Assembly: GCA_035309005.1 (NCBI GenBank)
Contig: DATGFP010000148.1
Span: forward strand, 1 to 42,336
Reading direction: 5' to 3'
DNA length: 42,336 nucleotides
Source: DATARH01 sp035309005
Lineage (GTDB): Bacteria; Pseudomonadota; Alphaproteobacteria; ATCC43930; CGMCC-115725
This document shows, one piece after another, positions 10,376 through 18,740 of this stretch (within the stretch, counting starts at the first letter, position 1; every line of letters starts with the position of its first letter). The notes below the pieces were generated by a model that had not been told where the DNA came from, made no database searches, and worked only from the letters and a program-made list of their open reading frames with translations. The translations under genes and the position numbers were made by a program.

Positions 10376-11635
10376 ATGGCGATGCTGGACGCGGCGATCT
10401 GGCCGGCGCTCGATTACAGCCGGGTACCCTACCGCCTCTATCACGACGCCGCGATCTACGAGCGCGAGCAGGAGCGGATCTTTCGCGGGCCGACGTGGAA
10501 TTTTCTCGGGCTCGACGCGGAAATCCCCAATGCCGGCGATTTTCGCTCGACCTATGTCGGCGACACCCCGGTCGTCGTAAACCGCGACGCTTCCGGCGAG
10601 ATCCGCGCCTTCGTCAACCGCTGCGCCCATCGCGGCGCGCTGGTCCGGCGCGAATTGTCGGGCAACGCGGCGAGCCACACCTGCATCTACCACCAGTGGT
10701 GCTACGGGCTTGACGGCGGCTTGACGTCGATCCCGTTCCGCCGCGGCATCCGCGGCAAGGGCGGCATGGACCCGAGCTTCGAGATGGCCGCGCACGGCCT
10801 GCAGCGGCTGCGGGTGAGCGCGGTCAATGGCCTCGTCTTCGGCACCTTGGCAGCGGACGCCGAGCCGCTCGAGGATTATCTCGGCGCGCCGGTATTGGCC
10901 CAGCTGCATCGGCTGTTCGACCGGCCGGTCACGGTGCTCGGCTACAACCGCCAGCGCATCCGCGCCAACTGGAAGCTCTACGCCGAGAACACCCGCGACA
11001 ATTACCACGCCAGCCTGCTGCACGAGTTTCTCGTGACCTTCGGGCTCGACCGCTCGACACAGGTCGGCGGTGTCACGATGGATGCGCGCCACCGCCACAA
11101 CATCACCTGGGCGGAGGCCGACAGCGACACGCCCGAGATCGCGCAGGCGGCCTACGGCGACGCGCGGGTGCGCAGCAACTATCTGACGCTGCAGGAACCG
11201 GAACTGGTGCGCTTTCGCCGCGAGCGCGCCGATCCTTTGAACCTCGCGGTGACCTCGGTGTTTCCCGGCGCGGTCTTCGTGCAGATCAGCAACAGCCTGG
11301 CGGTACGCCAGATCCGGCCGCGCGGCGTCGATCAGGTCGAGATCTTCCAGACCATGTTCGGCTATGCGGACGATCCGCCCGACATGGCGCTGCACCGCCT
11401 GCGCCAGGCCAATCTGGTCGGTCCGGCAGGGCTGGTCTCGATGGAGGACGGCGAGGCGATCGAGATCGCGCACCGCGCTTCGCGGTCCGACCCCGGCGCC
11501 ACCAGCATCATCGAATTGGGTGGCGGCGGGGTGATCTCGGACCGCGACTATCGCGTCACCGACGTGCCGTTGCGCGGCTTCTGGTCATACTATGCCGAAC
11601 TACTCGGGATCGCGCCGGCCGGCGCGGTGCGATGA
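10376..11635 (+). CDS. Rieske aromatic ring-hydroxylating oxygenase, alpha subunit
   Basis: This is the catalytic large subunit of a two-subunit ring-hydroxylating dioxygenase. The Rieske [2Fe-2S] ligands are Cys83-x-His85 (NRCAHRGALV) and Cys103-x2-His106 (CIYHQWCYG). The mononuclear iron site is ENTRDNYHASLLHEF, with Asp208 as the probable electron bridge and His211 and His216 as ligands. The 419-residue length fits anthranilate/benzoate-type alpha subunits. ATG at 10376 is used; ATG at 10382 is also possible. The stop overlaps the beta-subunit start by four bases (ATGA). No ferredoxin or reductase partner is encoded nearby, so electrons must come from a component elsewhere. The aromatic substrate cannot be predicted. 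Confidence 0.95.
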   Translation: MAMLDAAIWPALDYSRVPYRLYHDAAIYEREQERIFRGPTWNFLGLDAEIPNAGDFRSTYVGDTPVVVNRDASGEIRAFVNRCAHRGALVRRELSGNAASHTCIYHQWCYGLDGGLTSIPFRRGIRGKGGMDPSFEMAAHGLQRLRVSAVNGLVFGTLAADAEPLEDYLGAPVLAQLHRLFDRPVTVLGYNRQRIRANWKLYAENTRDNYHASLLHEFLVTFGLDRSTQVGGVTMDARHRHNITWAEADSDTPEIAQAAYGDARVRSNYLTLQEPELVRFRRERADPLNLAVTSVFPGAVFVQISNSLAVRQIRPRGVDQVEIFQTMFGYADDPPDMALHRLRQANLVGPAGLVSMEDGEAIEIAHRASRSDPGATSIIELGGGGVISDRDYRVTDVPLRGFWSYYAELLGIAPAGAVR

Positions 11636-12099
11636 GCCTCGGCCGCTTCGCGCTCTACGACCTTTACGCCGCCTACGGCGCGCTGATCGACGCGGCCGAG
11701 TTCGACGGCTGGCTCGGCCTTTTTGCCGACCCTTGCACCTATCACATCACCCCGCGCGAGAACCACGATTTCGGCCTCGCGGCCGGCCTCGTCTTCTGCG
11801 ACAGCCGGGCGATGCTGGAAGACCGCATCCGCGCGCTGCGCGACGCCAACAAATACAACATCCACACCGACCGTCACCTGATCGGGCTGCCGCGCATCGT
11901 CGGCGAGGCGGCGCAGGAAAGCCTCGTCGAGGCACCGTTCGCGGTCTACCAGAGCGATCAGGAAGGCGAGACGCGGCTCTTTGCCACCGGCCTCTATCGC
12001 GACCGGATCGTCGTCGAGGCGGGCGTCCCCCGCTTCCGCGACAAGCTCGTCCTCCTCGACAGCTTCGCGGTGCCGAGCCTGCTCGCGACGCCGCTCTAA
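11632..12099 (+). CDS. Rieske ring-hydroxylating oxygenase, beta subunit
   Basis: This is the small, structural subunit of the dioxygenase, with an NTF2/SnoaL-like cone fold. The 155 residues include LYDLYAAYGALIDAAEFDGW, LFADPCTYHITPRENHD and SRAMLEDRIRALRDANKYNI, followed by HTDRHLIGLPRI, which is typical of beta subunits of the anthranilate/benzoate group. Translation is coupled to the alpha subunit by the ATGA overlap at 11632-11635. Alpha and beta presumably form the usual hetero-hexamer. It carries no metal site of its own. Confidence 0.92.
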   Translation: MSLGRFALYDLYAAYGALIDAAEFDGWLGLFADPCTYHITPRENHDFGLAAGLVFCDSRAMLEDRIRALRDANKYNIHTDRHLIGLPRIVGEAAQESLVEAPFAVYQSDQEGETRLFATGLYRDRIVVEAGVPRFRDKLVLLDSFAVPSLLATPL

Positions 12100-12110
12100 A
12101 TGACCGAAAA

Positions 12111-12635
12111 ATGACTAATCCCCCCAGCATCTCGGGGGCAGCGGGCTGGAGGCGGCGCGCCCCCGGCGGGCGCGACCGCCGCGAATCGGAGCGCGCGATC
12201 GCCCATTGGGAAGAGAAGCAGCGCGAATTGGGCGGCGAGGCGACCGTCGCCGCGCTCGACCTCGGCAGCATCGACAGCCCGCAATGGGCGAACCGGTTTC
12301 TGATCGCCGCCGATCCGGTGATCGAACGATCGCTGTTGCTGCTCTATGGCGGCAAATTCGCCGAGTTACTGGAGCTGCCGGAGCGCGCCCGCACCGATCT
12401 GCCGATCGTGCGCCAGCTACCGGCGCGATTCGCCGAACTGTTCCTCAGGGGCTGCAGCGAAATCCGCAAGGCGGCCGCGGCCGTGCGCCTGGAGGGCGAG
12501 GTCGCGCGCGACGACGGCCGCATCGAGCAGTATCGCGCCGGTTTCGTTTCAGTCGGGGTCAGGCCGCGGGCGCTGACCTGGCTGGCGTTCGGCGCCTTCA
12601 ACAGTCGGGTGGTCGAAGCGGCGGGAGCTGGCTGA
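12111..12635 (+). CDS. Small PAS-like protein of unknown function
   Basis: The 174-residue protein starts at ATG 12111, 12 bases after the beta-subunit stop and in the same direction, so it is probably co-transcribed. The first 45 residues are basic and low in order. The rest (about residues 50-170) resembles the short PAS-type proteins common in Rhodospirillales: SPQWANRFLIAADPVIERSL, LLYGGKFAELLELPER, PARFAELFLRGCSEIRKAAA, a short variable strand, then IEQYRAGFVSVGVRPRALTW and GAFNSRVV. No output domain is attached and I see no cofactor site. It could sense a small ligand linked to the oxygenase, but that is a guess from position only. Confidence 0.72.
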   Translation: MTNPPSISGAAGWRRRAPGGRDRRESERAIAHWEEKQRELGGEATVAALDLGSIDSPQWANRFLIAADPVIERSLLLLYGGKFAELLELPERARTDLPIVRQLPARFAELFLRGCSEIRKAAAAVRLEGEVARDDGRIEQYRAGFVSVGVRPRALTWLAFGAFNSRVVEAAGAG

Positions 12636-12726
12636 AGCGGGCAGCTATAAAGTATCGCCCCTCGCCAAGCGGCCATTGTCTCCATAGAGTAGGCGCCGTC
12701 TTCTCCGGGAGTTTGTGTTGGCCGCC

Positions 12727-13956
12727 ATGCCCAACGAATTCTATCGCATCAAGCGCCTGCCGCCTTACATATTCGCCGAGGTCAACGCGCTGAAGGCGCA
12801 GTCGCGCGCCGAGGGCCGCGACGTCATCGATCTCGGCATGGGCAATCCCGACGGCCCGACGCCGCCGCATATCGTCGCAAAGCTGGTCGAGGCGGTGCAG
12901 AACCCGAAGACCCACGGCTATTCGACGTCACGCGGCATCGCCGGGCTGCGGCGCGCCCAGGCGGCCTATTACGCCCGCCGCTTCAACGTCGCACTCGACC
13001 CCGAGCGCGAGATCATCGTCACGCTCGGCTCGAAGGAGGGCCTGGCAAACCTGGCGCAGGCGATCACCGCGCCGGGCGACACGATCCTCGTGCCCAACCC
13101 GTGCTACCCGATCCACGCCTTCGGCTTCATCATGGCCGGCGCCGCGGTGCGCCATGTGCCGATCGGGCCCGAGGTCGATTTCCTCGCCGAACTGAAAAAG
13201 GCGGTGCAGCACTCGATCCCGGCGCCGCTGGCGATCGTGCTCAATTTCCCGGCCAACCCGACGGCGCAAACGGTCGACCTCGACTTCTACGGCGAGATCG
13301 TCGATTTCTGCCGCCATCACGACATCATCGTGCTGTCGGACCTCGCCTATGCCGAGGTTTATTTTGACGGGCGCCCGCCGCCCTCGATCCTCGAAGTGCC
13401 GGGCGCGCGCGACATCGCGGTCGAATTCACCTCGCTCAGCAAGAGCTATTCGATGGCCGGCTGGCGCATCGGCTTCGCGGTCGGCAACGCACGGCTGATC
13501 GCGGCGTTGGGCAGGGTCAAATCCTATCTCGATTACGGCGCCTTCACCCCGATTCAGGTGGCGGCGACGGCGGCGCTCAATGGCCCACAGGACTGCGTCG
13601 CCGAGATCCGCGAGCGCTACAAGGCGCGCCGCGACGTCTTGATCGACGGCCTGAGGCAAGCCGGCTGGGACGTGCCGCCGCCTTCGGCCTCGATGTTCGC
13701 GTGGGCGCCGATCCCCGCAGAATTCCGCGCCATTGGCACGCTCGCCTTCTCGAAACTGCTGCTCGAGCGCGCCAATGTAGCGGTCGCGCCGGGGGTCGGT
13801 TTCGGTGAATACGGCGAGGGCTTCGTGCGCATCGCGCTCGTGGAAAACCGTCAGCGCCTGCGCCAGGCGGCCCGCAACATCAAGAGCTTCCTGGCCGGCC
13901 GCAACGACCTCCCGGAACTACGCCGCAAGGAGCGCGAGCCGGCGGCCGCGAAGTAG
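12727..13956 (+). CDS. Class I/II aminotransferase (AlaC / alanine-synthesizing type)
   Basis: This is a PLP-dependent fold-type I aminotransferase, closest by motif to the AlaC/YfdZ group that makes alanine from glutamate and pyruvate. The protein (about 409 residues) shows EFYRIKRLPPYIFAEVNALK, DVIDLGMGNPDGPTPPHIV, the PLP Asp/Tyr region VLSDLAYAEVYFDG, the Schiff-base lysine in SLSKSYSMAGWRIGF (Lys239) and RIALVENRQRLRQA near the end. The ATG at 12727 matches homologous N-termini, but GGGAG at 12707-12711 is better spaced for in-frame TTG 12718 or GTG 12715, so the true start may be up to four codons earlier. An LL-diaminopimelate or aspartate aminotransferase role cannot be excluded. Confidence 0.92.
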   Translation: MPNEFYRIKRLPPYIFAEVNALKAQSRAEGRDVIDLGMGNPDGPTPPHIVAKLVEAVQNPKTHGYSTSRGIAGLRRAQAAYYARRFNVALDPEREIIVTLGSKEGLANLAQAITAPGDTILVPNPCYPIHAFGFIMAGAAVRHVPIGPEVDFLAELKKAVQHSIPAPLAIVLNFPANPTAQTVDLDFYGEIVDFCRHHDIIVLSDLAYAEVYFDGRPPPSILEVPGARDIAVEFTSLSKSYSMAGWRIGFAVGNARLIAALGRVKSYLDYGAFTPIQVAATAALNGPQDCVAEIRERYKARRDVLIDGLRQAGWDVPPPSASMFAWAPIPAEFRAIGTLAFSKLLLERANVAVAPGVGFGEYGEGFVRIALVENRQRLRQAARNIKSFLAGRNDLPELRRKEREPAAAK

Positions 13957-14078
13957 GCGGCGGGGTGGTGGACCATCGCGTACGGTCCTTATTATCTGGC
14001 GCAATTACGGCGCAATGGCTCTCGGTTGACGGCGGCCGCTTCGCTCCCTATGTTCCGCGGCTCGCGAGGGATCGATCG

Positions 14079-14204
14079 ATGAAAATTGCCAATTCGCTGA
14101 AGTCATTGAAGAAGCGCGACAAAAATTGTCGCATCGTGCGGCGCAAGGGGCGCGTTTTCGTGATCAACAAGGTCAATCCGCGCTTCAAGGCCCGCCAGGG
14201 CTAA
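14079..14204 (+). CDS. rpmJ: 50S ribosomal protein L36, zinc-free (type B) form
   Basis: This 41-residue basic protein, MKIANSLKSLKKRDKN at its start, ends RVFVINKVNPRFKARQG, the hallmark of bL36. Only one cysteine remains, so the zinc-ribbon of the C+ form is lost. This is the normal alphaproteobacterial form. GCGAGGG at 14064-14070 is a plausible ribosome-binding site before ATG 14079. It stands alone between an aminotransferase and glcD, as the alphaproteobacterial L36 gene usually lies outside the ribosomal protein operons. Confidence 0.95.
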   Translation: MKIANSLKSLKKRDKNCRIVRRKGRVFVINKVNPRFKARQG

Positions 14205-14230
14205 TCGCCTCAGGTCGCGGCGCCGCGGCC

Positions 14231-15718
14231 ATGGAGATGCCGCAACCCGATGCGGCGGTCGTCGCCCGGCGCGCCGAAATCGCGGCGGCGCTGCGACGGT
14301 TTGTGCCCGGCGAAGGCGTTATCGTCAGCGAGCCCGAGCGGCGCGCCTATGAATCGGACGGGCTGACTGCCTATCGCCAGCCGCCGCTCGTCGTCGTCCT
14401 GCCGTCGACAGTCGAGCAGGTTTCAGCGGTGCTGCGTTATTGCCAGAAGGAAGGCATCAAGATTGTGCCGCGCGGCGCCGGCACCTCGCTGTCGGGCGGC
14501 GCCCTGCCGTTGGCCGACGGGGTCTTGCTCGGCATGGCCAAGTTCAACCGCATCCTCGACATCGACTACGACAACCGCTGCGTCACGGTGCAGCCGGGAG
14601 TGACCAATCTCGGCATCAGCCACGCCGTCGGCGGCGCCGGGTTTTATTACGCCCCCGATCCCTCCAGCCAGATCGCCTGCACGATCGGCGGCAATGTCGC
14701 GGAGAATTCGGGTGGCGTGCATTGCCTCAAATACGGCCTCACCACCAACAATCTGCTCGGCCTCGAGATCGTGCTGATCGACGGCGAGGTCGTGCGGCTA
14801 GGCGGCAAGCATTTCGACGCCGGCGGCTACGATCTCCTGGGAGTGATGACCGGCTCCGAGGGGCTCCTGGGGGTCGTCACCGAGGTCACCGTTCGCATCC
14901 TGCCGAAGCCGCCGACCGCGCGCGCCCTCTTGATCGGCTTCGCCTCGACCGAGGATGCCGGCGATTGCGTCGCCGCGATCATCGGCGCCGGCATCATCCC
15001 GGGCGGCATGGAGATGATGGACCGGCCGGCGATCCACGCCGCCGAGGATTTCGTCCACGCCGGCTACCCGCGCGACGCCGAGGCCCTGCTGATCGTCGAA
15101 TTAGACGGGCCGCAGGCCGAGGTCGATCACCTGATCGAGCGGGTCGAGGGCCTGGCGCGCGCCAATCACGCCGGATCGCTCCGCATCAACCAGAACGAAG
15201 CCGAGCGGCTGCTCTTCTGGTCTGGCCGCAAGGCGGCGTTCCCGGCGGTCGGCCGCATCTCGCCGGATTACTACTGCATGGACGGCACGATCCCGCGGGC
15301 GCGCCTGGCCGAGGTGCTGCGCCGCACCGGCGAGCTGTCGGCGCATTACGGGCTGCGCGTCGCCAACGTATTCCACGCCGGTGACGGTAATTTGCACCCG
15401 CTCATTCTCTATGACGCCAACAAGCCGGACGAACTGGCGCGGGCGGAAGCCTTTGGCGCCGACATCCTGCGGCTGTGCGTCGAGGTCGGCGGCGTCTTGA
15501 CCGGCGAGCACGGGGTCGGCGTCGAGAAGCGCGATTTGATGGGTGTAATGTTCGACGAAGTCGACCTGGCGCACCAGCAACGCCTCAAATGCGCCTTCGA
15601 CCCCGACGGGCTCCTCAACCCCGGCAAAGTCTTCCCGACGCTGCACCGCTGCGCCGAACTTGGCCGGCTGCACGTCCATCACGGCCACCTGCCGCACCCG
15701 GATTTGCCGCGGTTTTAG
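14231..15718 (+). CDS. glcD: Glycolate oxidase subunit GlcD (FAD-linked)
   Basis: GlcD is the FAD-binding catalytic subunit of glycolate dehydrogenase, which oxidises glycolate or D-lactate at the membrane and passes electrons on through GlcF. The 495 residues hold an FAD_binding_4 (PCMH) domain with IKIVPRGAGTSLSGGALPLA, the flavin region DPSSQIACTIGGNVAENSGG and LLGVMTGSEGLLGVVTEV. The C-terminal FAD-oxidase cap has VFHAGDGNLHPLILYD, GGVLTGEHGVGVEKRDLM and FDPDGLLNPGKVFPT. The start is ATG at 14231. glcE and glcF lie downstream, but an antisense gene separates glcD from glcE. The glcD stop overlaps the stop of that gene by four bases. Confidence 0.95.
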   Translation: MEMPQPDAAVVARRAEIAAALRRFVPGEGVIVSEPERRAYESDGLTAYRQPPLVVVLPSTVEQVSAVLRYCQKEGIKIVPRGAGTSLSGGALPLADGVLLGMAKFNRILDIDYDNRCVTVQPGVTNLGISHAVGGAGFYYAPDPSSQIACTIGGNVAENSGGVHCLKYGLTTNNLLGLEIVLIDGEVVRLGGKHFDAGGYDLLGVMTGSEGLLGVVTEVTVRILPKPPTARALLIGFASTEDAGDCVAAIIGAGIIPGGMEMMDRPAIHAAEDFVHAGYPRDAEALLIVELDGPQAEVDHLIERVEGLARANHAGSLRINQNEAERLLFWSGRKAAFPAVGRISPDYYCMDGTIPRARLAEVLRRTGELSAHYGLRVANVFHAGDGNLHPLILYDANKPDELARAEAFGADILRLCVEVGGVLTGEHGVGVEKRDLMGVMFDEVDLAHQQRLKCAFDPDGLLNPGKVFPTLHRCAELGRLHVHHGHLPHPDLPRF

Positions 15719-16155
15719 CCCGCAGGCGGATACTCCGCGAATTGCGGCAGATCGTCGGTGATCTCGAACCAGGGCGCTTTGCTGCCGACGAAAATGTGGC
15801 TTTCCGGGCGAACTCCCGGATCGTCGTCCAATGTTCCGAGTGCGACGCCAAACTCCATGAGCGTCTGGGGATGGCTCTCGGCCAGCCGGGAGTCCGGCTC
15901 GGCCCGGTTGATGATCGGCGAACCGCAAACGCGACAAAACCCGCGGCGATAGCCGGGCGTCGCCTCGTAGTAGGTCACCAGCTCCTCGCCCTGCAGCCAC
16001 TTGAAGTCGTTCCGGCGGACGCGAGCCCGGCTGCGAAACGCGGCGCCCTGCTGCTTGCGACAAAGCGAGCAATGACAATTCAGCGGGCGCATCAACGGGC
16101 CGACGATCTCGTATTTGACGCCGCCGCACAGGCAACTGCCGCGCACCGCGCTCAT
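15715..16155 (-). CDS. GFA family (Mss4-like zinc-binding) protein
   Basis: The 146-residue protein has the cysteine pairs of the glutathione-dependent formaldehyde-activating enzyme (GFA)/CENP-V fold: SCLCGGVKYEIVG, NCHCSLCRKQQGAAF and GFCRVCGSPIIN, which together bind zinc. The middle and end (HIFVGSKAPWFEITDDLPQF) are typical of this large family. Most members, including this one, have no proven reaction, and formaldehyde chemistry should not be assumed. It runs antisense between glcD and glcE, overlapping the glcD stop by four bases (15715-15718) and leaving 48 bases before glcE for divergent promoters. Confidence 0.93.
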   Translation of the reverse strand: MSAVRGSCLCGGVKYEIVGPLMRPLNCHCSLCRKQQGAAFRSRARVRRNDFKWLQGEELVTYYEATPGYRRGFCRVCGSPIINRAEPDSRLAESHPQTLMEFGVALGTLDDDPGVRPESHIFVGSKAPWFEITDDLPQFAEYPPAG

Positions 16156-16203
16156 TGCAATACCTCCCCTGGCACTCCGCGCTCGAAGGCGTTAAGTCAA
16201 AGC

Positions 16204-17391
16204 ATGACCCGTTTTGTCCCGACCAGCCTAACCGAATTGCGCGACGCTGTTGCCGATGCGTTGGCGGCCGAGGAGCCGGTCGAGATTGTCGGCGGCGGGT
16301 CGAAACGCGGGCTCGGACGGCCGCTGCAGACGCCGCACACGCTCGATCTCTCGGGCATTTCGGGGATCAGGGACTACACCCCAAACGAACTGGTGCTGAC
16401 CGCCGGCGCCGCGACGCCGCTGGCCGAGATCAAAAGGGTCCTCGCCGAAGCAGGTCAGATGCTAGCGTTCGAGTCGCCGGATTGGCGCCGCCTGCTCGGT
16501 GGCGACGGCGAGCCGACTTTGGGTGGCGTGCTCGCCTGCAACCTGTCGGGGCCGCGCCGGATCAAGGCCGGGGCGGCGCGCGATCATTTCCTCGGCTTTC
16601 GCGGCGTCAGCGGCCGCGGCGAAATCTTCAAATCCGGCGGCAAGGTCGTCAAAAACGTCACCGGCTACGATCTGTGCAAGCTCCTCTCCGGCTCCTACGG
16701 CACGCTGGCGGCGCTCGAGGAGGTCACAATCAAGGTGTTGCCGCGGCCAGAGACCGAGGCCACAGTGATGCTGGCCGGGGTCGCGCCGGACGCAGCGACG
16801 CGGCTGATGAGCGCAGCGCTTGGCTCACCGCACGAGGTATCCGGCGCGGCCTATTTCCCCACAGGCTATGGTCCAGCCATCTCGCCGCGTAGCGTCGTGC
16901 TGCGGGTCGAGGGACCGGCGCCGTCGGTCGCGTTCCGCCGCGAGGCGCTTCGCGACGCCCTCGCCGCCGGCGACGCCGACATCCTGGATCGCGAGGCTTC
17001 TGCGGCGCTGTGGGCGGCGACCGGCGAGGCGGCGCCGCTAGCGCATCTCAAGGATCGGGCGGCGTGGCGCGTGTCGGTCGCGCCGGTGCGCGGCGCCGAG
17101 GTGGCGCTGAACATCTCGCGCGCCATCGAGACCGAATGGTTTCTCGATTGGGGCGGCGGCCTGGTGTGGATCGCGCTGCCGGAGGCGGGAGATGGCGGCG
17201 CCGCAATCATCCGCACCGCGCTCGGCGGCTCCGGTCATGCGACCCTGGTCAAGGGGTCGCCCGGGCTGCGCGGCGCCGTCGCGGTATTCGAGCCGCAGCC
17301 GGGGCCGCTCGCCGCCCTGTCGCGGCGCGTCAAGCAGGCGTTCGACCCCGCCGGCATCCTGAACCCCGGCCGCATGGTCGAGGGAAGCTGA
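16204..17391 (+). CDS. glcE: Glycolate oxidase subunit GlcE (FAD-binding)
   Basis: GlcE is the second flavin-fold subunit of glycolate dehydrogenase. The 395 residues show a PCMH-type FAD-binding domain: EPVEIVGGGSKRGLGRP, the region LAFESPDWRRLLGGDGEPTL, GGVLACNLSGPRRIKAGAAR, and KVVKNVTGYDLCKLLSGSYG before a short cap ending FDPAGILNPGRM. The start is ATG at 16204. glcF begins two bases after its stop. The complex is expected to sit on the cytoplasmic face of the membrane with GlcD and GlcF. Confidence 0.95.
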   Translation: MTRFVPTSLTELRDAVADALAAEEPVEIVGGGSKRGLGRPLQTPHTLDLSGISGIRDYTPNELVLTAGAATPLAEIKRVLAEAGQMLAFESPDWRRLLGGDGEPTLGGVLACNLSGPRRIKAGAARDHFLGFRGVSGRGEIFKSGGKVVKNVTGYDLCKLLSGSYGTLAALEEVTIKVLPRPETEATVMLAGVAPDAATRLMSAALGSPHEVSGAAYFPTGYGPAISPRSVVLRVEGPAPSVAFRREALRDALAAGDADILDREASAALWAATGEAAPLAHLKDRAAWRVSVAPVRGAEVALNISRAIETEWFLDWGGGLVWIALPEAGDGGAAIIRTALGGSGHATLVKGSPGLRGAVAVFEPQPGPLAALSRRVKQAFDPAGILNPGRMVEGS

Positions 17392-17393
17392 GA

Positions 17394-18740
17394 ATGCAGA
17401 CCGACTTTACGCTGGCGCAGCTCGCCGATCCCGATGTCGCCGCCTCTGAGAATATCCTGCGCGCCTGCGTCCATTGCGGCTTCTGCACCGCGACCTGCCC
17501 AACTTATGTGCTGCTGGGAGACGAGCTCGACAGCCCGCGCGGCCGCATCTACCTGTTGAAGAACATGCTGGAACGAGGCGGCCCGGTCGACGCCGAGACG
17601 GTCACGCATATCGACCGCTGCCTGTCGTGCCTCGCTTGCATGACGACCTGCCCGTCGGGCGTCAATTACATGCACCTGGTCGATCACGGAAGGCGCCATA
17701 TCGCGGCACATTACCGCCGCCCGTGGTCCGAGCGCCTGCTGCGGCATTGGCTCGGGCGCGTGTTGACGCGGCCGCGCCTGCTGCGACTGGCACTGCATGG
17801 CGCACGGTTGGCGAAGCCCTTTGCCGGGCTGGCGCCGCGGTCGCTGCGGCCGCCGCTGGCGCTGGCCCCCGACAAGGTTCCCGCCGCCTCGCCGGCCGAC
17901 CGGCCACAGGTTTTCCCGGCCGCCGGCGAACGCCGGCTGCGCGTCGCGCTGTTGCCCGGCTGCGCCCAGCGGGTGCTGGCGCCCGAGATCAACGAGGCGA
18001 CGGTGCGGCTGTTGACCCGCCACGGCTGCGAGGTTGTCGTCGCCCCGGGCAGCGGCTGTTGCGGCGCGCTGCCGCATCATCTGGGCGAGGCAGCGCCGAC
18101 CCTCGCCTTGGCCCGCGCCAATATCGCCGCCTGGGAAGCGGTGCGGGCGGCGGCCGGGCTCGATGCGATCGTCGCCAATGCATCGGGATGCGGCACGATG
18201 CTCAAGGATTACGGTTTTCTCTTCCGCAGCGACCCCGGGCACGCCGAGCCGGCGGCGCGGATCGCCGGGCTGGCGCGCGATTTCAGCGAGGTGATGGCCT
18301 CGCTCGGCCTGCAAACGCCGTCAGCGCTACCCGCCCTGCGGGTCGCCTACCATTCGGCCTGTTCGCTGCAGCACGGCCAGCAGATCGAGCGCGAGCCCAA
18401 GGCATTGCTCGCGGCGGCCGGCTTCGAGGTAGCCGACGTGCCGGAGGGGCATCTGTGCTGCGGCTCGGCCGGCACCTACAATCTGCTGCAGCCGCAGCTG
18501 GCGGCGGCGTTGCGCGAGCGCAAGCTCGCCAATATCGTGCTGACCCGGGCCGATGTTGTCGCGGCCGGCAATATCGGCTGCATCACCCAGCTTGCCGGCG
18601 ACGCCGCGCTGCCGGTCGTCCACACCGTCGCGCTGCTCGATTGGGCGACCGGCGGGCCTATTCCCCGGGCGCTGGCTGGGCGGGTCGCAGGCGTCGCCGC
18701 AACACCGCCGGGATCAGCAACGAGAGCGCAAGGGCGCTGA
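17394..18740 (+). CDS. glcF: Glycolate oxidase iron-sulfur subunit GlcF
   Basis: GlcF carries electrons from the flavin subunits toward the quinone pool. The 448-residue protein has two [4Fe-4S] ferredoxin motifs, CVHCGFCTATCP and CLSCLACMTTCP, within the first 90 residues. Two cysteine-rich CCG domains follow, with GCCGALPHHLGEAAP and ANASGCGTMLKDYG, then HSACSLQHGQQI and HLCCGSAGTYNLLQPQLA. The core ends at HTVALLDWATGGPIPRAL as in other GlcF proteins; about 25 more residues follow that lie over the 3' end of the convergent VTT gene (83-base overlap). ATG at 17394 is two bases after glcE. Confidence 0.95.
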   Translation: MQTDFTLAQLADPDVAASENILRACVHCGFCTATCPTYVLLGDELDSPRGRIYLLKNMLERGGPVDAETVTHIDRCLSCLACMTTCPSGVNYMHLVDHGRRHIAAHYRRPWSERLLRHWLGRVLTRPRLLRLALHGARLAKPFAGLAPRSLRPPLALAPDKVPAASPADRPQVFPAAGERRLRVALLPGCAQRVLAPEINEATVRLLTRHGCEVVVAPGSGCCGALPHHLGEAAPTLALARANIAAWEAVRAAAGLDAIVANASGCGTMLKDYGFLFRSDPGHAEPAARIAGLARDFSEVMASLGLQTPSALPALRVAYHSACSLQHGQQIEREPKALLAAAGFEVADVPEGHLCCGSAGTYNLLQPQLAAALRERKLANIVLTRADVVAAGNIGCITQLAGDAALPVVHTVALLDWATGGPIPRALAGRVAGVAATPPGSATRAQGR

